Shown: positions 59,350 through 64,000 of the stretch, piece after piece
Numbering within the stretch: the first letter of the stretch is position 1
Layout: every line of letters starts with the position of its first letter
NCBI GenBank assembly: GCA_902537665.1
Contig: CACBCE010000003.1
Coordinates: 1-64,000, forward strand
DNA from: an uncultured Pelagibacteraceae bacterium
Lineage (GTDB): Bacteria; Pseudomonadota; Alphaproteobacteria; Pelagibacterales; Pelagibacteraceae
DNA length: 64,000 nucleotides
Reading direction: 5' to 3'
Made by a program: the position numbers and the translations under genes
Notes under the pieces: model-generated
Databases searched by the model: none
What the model saw: the letters and a program-made list of their open reading frames with translations, nothing else
What the model was told of the DNA's origin: nothing

Positions 59350-60390
59350 ATGAATTATAAAAAATTAGGCAATACCAACCTTGACGTTAGTACAATTTGT
59401 CTCGGAACTATGACATGGGGAGAACAAAATACAGAAGAGGAAGGTTTCCAACAGATGGATTATGCGATCGATCAAGGAGTTAATTTTTGGGACACTGCCG
59501 AATTGTATTCAATTCCCCCTAAAGAAAAAACTTTTGGTCTGACTGAAAAAATTATTGGTAACTGGTTTCAAAAAACAAAAAAGAGAGGCAAAATTATATT
59601 AGCAACAAAAGTTGCAGGACCTTCTAGAAATTACATTAGAGGAGGAGAAAATAGCTTTGGTATTAAAAATATGACTATAGCGTTAAATGATAGTCTTAAA
59701 AGATTGAAAACTGATTATATAGATCTTTATCAATTACATTGGCCAGAAAGAAAAACTAATATGTTTGGACGGTTGGGTTACGAACATAAAGAAGATGATA
59801 AAAGTTGGAATAAATTTGAAGATGTTCTAGAAAATTTACAAAAATTTATAAAAGAGGGGAAAATTAGAGAAGTTGGTCTATCAAACGAAACTCCATGGGG
59901 CGTATATAAATGTCTTCAGGTATCTAAAGAAAATAATTTACCAAAAATGATGTCAGTTCAAAATCCTTACAACTTATTAAATAGAACATATGAAATAGGT
60001 TTAGCAGAAATCTCCATTAGAGAAGAAGTTGGTTTATTAGCATACTCACCTCTAGCAAGTGGGTATTTAACTGGGAAATACAGAAATAACCAAATGCCCA
60101 AAAATTCTCGATTAGAAAGAGATGGAGACTTCTGGACCAGATACGATAAACCCAACACGGCTAAGGCAGTTGATGCATATTTTGAGATTGCAAAAAAAAA
60201 TAATATTCACTTTACACAAATGTCATTAAAGTTTTGTGAAATTCAGCCATTTGTAACTTCTGTTATAATTGGTGCTACGACAATGGATCAGTTGAAAACT
60301 AACATAGAAAGTGTAAATATAAATCTATCAGAGGAAGTTATTAATGAAATTAACAAAGTTCAAAATATTTATCCGAATCCATGTCCTTAA
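59350..60390 (+). CDS. Aldo/keto reductase (Tas-like)
   Basis: 346 residues, TIM barrel, NADPH-dependent reduction of aldehydes or ketones. Catalytic tetrad Asp48, Tyr53 (DTAELYS), Lys87 (ATKVAG), His130 (YQLHWPE). The inserts after residue 90 and the end (SVNINLSEEVINEINKVQNIYPNPCP) fit the Tas/AKR subgroup. Substrate unknown. It overlaps the following exported-protein gene by 10 bp. Confidence 0.9.
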   Translation: MNYKKLGNTNLDVSTICLGTMTWGEQNTEEEGFQQMDYAIDQGVNFWDTAELYSIPPKEKTFGLTEKIIGNWFQKTKKRGKIILATKVAGPSRNYIRGGENSFGIKNMTIALNDSLKRLKTDYIDLYQLHWPERKTNMFGRLGYEHKEDDKSWNKFEDVLENLQKFIKEGKIREVGLSNETPWGVYKCLQVSKENNLPKMMSVQNPYNLLNRTYEIGLAEISIREEVGLLAYSPLASGYLTGKYRNNQMPKNSRLERDGDFWTRYDKPNTAKAVDAYFEIAKKNNIHFTQMSLKFCEIQPFVTSVIIGATTMDQLKTNIESVNINLSEEVINEINKVQNIYPNPCP

Positions 60391-60893
60391 TTAAAAAAAT
60401 TTTATATCTATCCTCAATTATACTGTTTATTTCACTATCAAAAAGTTTTGCAGGGGACTTAAAAAAAATTGGAAAATTTAAAGACTGGGAAGTTTTAGTA
60501 GTTTCAGAGACATCTGGGAAGGTGTGTTTCGCTCAATCAATTCCAGTATTACAGGCACCTAAAAGTAATAAAAGAGACGCAAGATTATTTGTCACTTTTA
60601 GACCTAATGAAAAAATTACTAACGAAATTAGTGCAACAGCTGGATATGAGTTTAATAAAAATAATACTGTTTTAGCAACATCTGGAAATAACAAATTCAA
60701 GTTTGACATTAAGCAACAAGGTTTCGCCTGGATGACTAGTAATAAAAAAGAAAATATTATGGTTAAGGTTATGAAAAAAGGATCTAGAATTATGGTTACC
60801 GGATATAACGAAAAAGGATCACAAACCATAGATCATTATTCATTATTAGGATTTACCAAGGCTTATAATTCTGCAAAAAAAGCTTGCAGTTAA
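60381..60893 (+). CDS. IalB-like exported protein
   Basis: 170 residues with a signal peptide (about 1-24, cleaved near SFAG). The core matches the invasion-associated locus B family: KDWEVLVVSETSGKVCFAQS, RDARLFVTFRP, YEFNKNN, MKKGSRIMVTGYNEKGSQTIDHYSLLGFTKA (key residues GSQTIDxYSLxGF) and a Cys pair for a probable disulfide. Despite the name, these are widespread in free-living alphaproteobacteria. Role unknown. Three bases separate it from argG. Confidence 0.85.
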   Translation: MSLIKKILYLSSIILFISLSKSFAGDLKKIGKFKDWEVLVVSETSGKVCFAQSIPVLQAPKSNKRDARLFVTFRPNEKITNEISATAGYEFNKNNTVLATSGNNKFKFDIKQQGFAWMTSNKKENIMVKVMKKGSRIMVTGYNEKGSQTIDHYSLLGFTKAYNSAKKACS

Positions 60894-60896
60894 TAA

Positions 60897-62078
60897 ATGA
60901 AATCTAATAAACGAATAGTTTTAGCTTATTCAGGAGGATTGGATACATCTATAATTCTAAAATGGCTTCAAGAAAATTATAACGCAGAAGTCATCTGTTA
61001 CACTGCTGATATAGGACAAGAGATCAATCGAAAAAAAATAATAAATAATGCTAAAAAATTTGGCGTCAAAAAGATTATAATTAAAGACTTAAAAAATCTT
61101 TTCGTAAAAGATTATGTTTTTCCAATGATAAGAGCTAATGCGATTTATGAAGGTGTTTATTTATTAGGAACTTCAATTGCAAGACCATTAATCGCTAAAG
61201 ACCAAATAAGAATAGCAAAAAAATTTAAAGCATATGCAGTGTCTCATGGTGCTACAGGAAAAGGAAATGATCAGGTAAGATTTGAATTAGGTTATCACTA
61301 TTTTGGTCCAAAGATAAAGGTTGTTGCACCTTGGAGAATCTGGAAATTAAAATCTAGAAGTGATTTAATTAATTATGCAAAAAAACATGGGATACCCATC
61401 CCAAAAGATAAAAAAGGAGCACCCCCTTTTTCTGTTGATGATAATTTATTTCATACATCTACTGAGGGTAAAATTTTAGAGAACCCAAAAAATTCAGCAC
61501 CAGAATTTATTTTTCAAAGAACAATCTCTCCTGAAAAAGCACCGAATAAACCAACTTTTGTTTCGATTAATTTTAAAAATGGTGATCCTGTTGGAATAAA
61601 TGGAAAAAAATTAAATCCTGAAAAAATTCTTGCAAAATTGAATTTTATTGCTGGAAAAAATGGCATTGGAAGAGTTGATCTAGTTGAAAATAGATTTCTT
61701 GGAATTAAATCAAGGGGAGTTTATGAAACACCAGGTGGAACAGTTTTGATTCACGCTCATAGAGCTATTGAGTCAGTGACATTGGATAAAGAAACGATGC
61801 ACAAGAAAGATTCAATTATGCCAAGATACGCCGAATTGATTTACAATGGTTATTGGTACTCAAAAGAAAGATTTAAGTTACAAAGAATTGTCGATCAAAA
61901 AAGAAATAAGGTTAATGGGTCTGTAAAACTTAAGCTATACAAAGGGAATATTACCATCCAATCTAGAATTACAAAAAGTAATGCATACTCAATGAAAAAA
62001 GTTTCTTTTGAAGAGAATAAAACATTTAATAAATCTAATGTTGAAAGATTTATTAACTATCATAAGAAAAAACTCTAA
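60897..62078 (+). CDS. argG: Argininosuccinate synthase
   Basis: Joins citrulline and aspartate with ATP in arginine synthesis. 393 residues. PP-loop AYSGGLDTS (10-18), SHGATGKGNDQVRFELGY, GRVDLVENRFLGIKSRGVYETPGG are standard (key parts ATGKGNDQVRFE and ENRFLGIKSRG). The ATG lies three bases after the IalB-like gene, so it may be read through from the AKR operon. Confidence 0.97.
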   Translation: MKSNKRIVLAYSGGLDTSIILKWLQENYNAEVICYTADIGQEINRKKIINNAKKFGVKKIIIKDLKNLFVKDYVFPMIRANAIYEGVYLLGTSIARPLIAKDQIRIAKKFKAYAVSHGATGKGNDQVRFELGYHYFGPKIKVVAPWRIWKLKSRSDLINYAKKHGIPIPKDKKGAPPFSVDDNLFHTSTEGKILENPKNSAPEFIFQRTISPEKAPNKPTFVSINFKNGDPVGINGKKLNPEKILAKLNFIAGKNGIGRVDLVENRFLGIKSRGVYETPGGTVLIHAHRAIESVTLDKETMHKKDSIMPRYAELIYNGYWYSKERFKLQRIVDQKRNKVNGSVKLKLYKGNITIQSRITKSNAYSMKKVSFEENKTFNKSNVERFINYHKKKL

Positions 62079-62141
62079 TATTAATAAGTTTTAGGACAAT
62101 TTATAGTTTGTTAAATTTATTTTTAGTTATATCTTAGAAAC

Positions 62142-62600
62142 ATGGAATCACTAAAAAATTGGATGAGAGATACAGCAAACATTTTGTTTGATGATAGTAA
62201 AAATGATCTCCGTTCTCTTCCTAAAACTGTTAGGTTGCAAATTTTATTAGTCTTAAGTTTTATATGGACTACAGTTTTTAGTTTATATGTTTTTTCATAC
62301 ACAACTTTTGTTTTTGGTTGGACTGGTCTTTTTTTAGCTCATATTGGTTTAATCTTTGCCGTGTATATGACCTTTAAACATTTTCATAGAGCAGAAGAAA
62401 ATTCAGCTAGTGTTTTTAAAACAAAAAATTTCGACCCTTTTAAAATAATGGTGCTTGTTTTTGTGATTGTATTTATATTTGTTTTTTCAAAAGGTATTGA
62501 AGTATTAACAAGCCCAAATCCATATTCTTATTCAATTCCTTATGAAGGTTCTTCAAAATCAGTGTTTGAAAAATGGTTGCCTTTCAGTAAAGATAAATAA
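62142..62600 (+). CDS. Membrane protein of unknown function
   Basis: 152 residues with three hydrophobic segments (about 30-52, 58-78, 100-118) and a soluble N-terminus with an acidic stretch (LFDDSKNDLRS). His-rich loop FKHFHRAEEN between segments 2 and 3. I recognise no family. A 63 bp spacer upstream separates it from argG and could hold a promoter; its stop overlaps the psiE-like ATG (TAATG), so the two are probably made together. Confidence 0.75.
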   Translation: MESLKNWMRDTANILFDDSKNDLRSLPKTVRLQILLVLSFIWTTVFSLYVFSYTTFVFGWTGLFLAHIGLIFAVYMTFKHFHRAEENSASVFKTKNFDPFKIMVLVFVIVFIFVFSKGIEVLTSPNPYSYSIPYEGSSKSVFEKWLPFSKDK

Positions 62601-62980
62601 TGGAAAAAATAGCAAAAAATTTACAACTTATTTTAATGGTTATCATTTTAATAAGTACAGTTATTGCAGTCGGTATAGAAATGTACAAAATGTTCGAAAA
62701 TAGATCGGTGACTTTAGCCGATTTGTTATTGATGTTTCTTTATTTAGAAGTGTTAGCAATGGTAAGAGTTTTTTGGAACCAACAATCAATTAGTATTACT
62801 CTTCCATTATTAATTGCAATTACTGCCCTAGCACGATTTATTATTCTTCAGGGTAAGGAAATGGATCCAACAGCATTAGTTTATGAAGCTATTGCCATTG
62901 TTCTAATTGCTGGTGCAATTGTTATTTTAAGATTAAGACATAGTGACAAGCTTGGTCTAAAGAAAAAAAAATCAAAATAA
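62600..62980 (+). CDS. psiE: PsiE-family membrane protein
   Basis: 126 residues, four membrane segments. LADLLLMFLYLEVLAMVRVFW and LARFIILQGKEMDP are the marks of the phosphate-starvation-inducible PsiE family. In E. coli psiE answers to phosphate and cAMP; no Pho box is visible here and the role is unknown. It overlaps the gene before it by one base and ends six bases before the photolyase-like gene, making a three-gene set. Confidence 0.85.
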   Translation: MEKIAKNLQLILMVIILISTVIAVGIEMYKMFENRSVTLADLLLMFLYLEVLAMVRVFWNQQSISITLPLLIAITALARFIILQGKEMDPTALVYEAIAIVLIAGAIVILRLRHSDKLGLKKKKSK

Positions 62981-62986
62981 ATCAAA

Positions 62987-64000
62987 ATGAAATTTGAAGC
63001 CTCAAAGGCTGCGGCCTTAAATAGATTGAATAATTTTGTAGAAAAAAATCTTTCTGAATATTCCAAGCTAAGAAATTTTGATTTTGGTCCAGAAAACAGA
63101 TCAAATATATCGGGTTTATCTCCATATATTACTCATGGAGTTATTAACGAGAAAGAAGTTATTGAAAAATCACTTAGCAAGTTTTCTTTTTCAAAAAATG
63201 AAAAATTTATTCAAGAAGTTTTGTGGCGAACATATTGGAAGGGTTGGTTAGAATTGAGACCAAACGTTTGGACAGATTATTTAGTAGAGTTAAATAAAAT
63301 TCGAGAAGAATATAAGGATAACCAAAATTACAAAAATGCAATAAATGGAAAAACCAATATTGCATGTTTTAATTTTTGGGTAACAGAACTTAAAGAAAAT
63401 AATTATTTACATAATCATACTAGAATGTGGTTTGCTAGTATTTGGATTTTTACATTAGAATTACCCTGGCAATTAGGTGCAGAATTTTTTATGCAACATC
63501 TTTATGATGGCGACTCTGCATCTAATACTCTAGGTTGGAGATGGGTGGCTGGAATTCAAACGCGGGGAAAACACTATTTAGCAAGTGAGTGGAATATCAA
63601 AAAATTCACTAATAATAGATTTAATAATATTAAATTAAATGAAACTGCTCCTCCAAAAGTTTCTGAAAAAACTTACACAATAGTTAAACAAGATTTTAGC
63701 AATAAAAATACAGATGATGAAAATCTTTTTATTTTTGAAAATAGTTTATCATTTGAAACTACAGATTTTCAAAATCATAAATTTAAAAAAATTTATATAA
63801 TTTCAAATAAAAATGAAAATAGATCTATCAAACTAAGTGAAAAAGTTATTAAATTTAAATCTCTTTTAATTAGTGATCAAAAACAAAGATTAGAAAATAA
63901 TTCTATCAATTGTGAAGTGATAGATATAAGTGAGGTTAAAAATATAAGCGAAAAAGTTATTGCGTTATATCCAACAGTTGGTGAAAACCTGGATTATTTA
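62987..64000 (+). CDS. Photolyase/cryptochrome-like protein starting with the FAD domain (3' end outside window)
   Basis: 338 residues visible, open to the window end. Residues ~1-205 match the FAD-binding half of DNA photolyases: AALNRLNNFV (9-18), LSPYITHG, VLWRTYW, then LHNHTRMWFAS, DGDSASNTLGWRWVAGIQT and HYLA. The antenna domain that precedes this part in ordinary photolyases is missing; the ATG at 62987 begins right at the FAD domain and the preceding gene ends six bases before. After ~205 comes a stretch that looks like an alpha/beta domain (ENLFIFENSLSF, KKIYIISN, EVIDISEV) and may be an antenna-like domain moved to the C-terminus. DNA repair or light sensing cannot be told apart. Confidence 0.8.
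   Translation, partial: MKFEASKAAALNRLNNFVEKNLSEYSKLRNFDFGPENRSNISGLSPYITHGVINEKEVIEKSLSKFSFSKNEKFIQEVLWRTYWKGWLELRPNVWTDYLVELNKIREEYKDNQNYKNAINGKTNIACFNFWVTELKENNYLHNHTRMWFASIWIFTLELPWQLGAEFFMQHLYDGDSASNTLGWRWVAGIQTRGKHYLASEWNIKKFTNNRFNNIKLNETAPPKVSEKTYTIVKQDFSNKNTDDENLFIFENSLSFETTDFQNHKFKKIYIISNKNENRSIKLSEKVIKFKSLLISDQKQRLENNSINCEVIDISEVKNISEKVIALYPTVGENLDYL

Overview
This is an AT-rich, very tightly packed stretch of chromosome that looks like a SAR11-type marine alphaproteobacterium (Pelagibacterales). I base this on gene content and order rather than a database search. The signs are a DMSP-demethylation cluster of the Pelagibacter kind, alphaproteobacterial operon orders (atpHAGDC; ffh-rpsP-trmD-rplS-leuCDB; sdhCDAB-mdh-sucCDAB-lpd), a DctP/DctQ/DctM TRAP importer, almost no intergenic DNA, and many 1-11 bp gene overlaps. 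No stretch over about 160 bp lacks a gene. I found no rRNA, tRNA, CRISPR array, insertion sequence, phage gene or integrase.

Layout. 1-4606 (+): proB (cut by the window start), proA, nadD, rsfS, ctpA, rppH, covering proline and NAD synthesis, ribosome silencing, periplasmic proteolysis and mRNA 5'-end processing. 4589-37491 (-) is a near-continuous co-directional block, transcribed from high to low coordinates: ffh, rpsP, trmD, rplS, leuC, leuD, leuB, dmdC, dmdB, an alpha/beta hydrolase, dmdA, asd, sdhCDAB, mmsA, mdh, sucCDAB, lpd, priA, atpHAGDC. It joins protein targeting and ribosome genes to leucine synthesis, DMSP breakdown, half of the TCA cycle and the F1 part of ATP synthase. 37653-39394 (+): dapF and ftsY, divergent from ffh across a 161 bp spacer that holds nested hairpins.

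39387-57530 (-): an exported hypothetical, an alpha/beta hydrolase, an EamA exporter, a small membrane protein, an amidase, the TRAP importer dctM-dctQ-(terminator)-dctP, a D-2-hydroxyacid dehydrogenase, a GlcD-type FAD oxidase, an aminotransferase, two tandem FMN 2-hydroxyacid dehydrogenases, a PagL-like outer-membrane protein, cytochrome c maturation genes ccmH-G-F-E-D-C, and hspQ. The middle of this block reads as an uptake and oxidation locus for small 2-hydroxy/2-oxo acids. 57613-64000 is mixed in strand: yciB, a DUF2794 gene, a BAX-inhibitor-1 protein, an aldo/keto reductase, an IalB-like exported protein, argG, two small membrane proteins, and a photolyase-type protein cut by the window end.

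Most of the window is core metabolism. The points most worth a second look are: a photolyase-like protein that starts directly with the FAD-binding domain and seems to carry an antenna-like domain behind it; hairpins with UUCG and GAAA loops in the ffh leader; a dyad element in the ccmC leader; matching lysine/glutamate-rich tails on ribosomal proteins S16 and L19 at a locus where rimM is missing; an uncharacterised hydrolase translationally coupled to dmdA; and one strong terminator between the TRAP binding-protein gene and its permease genes.
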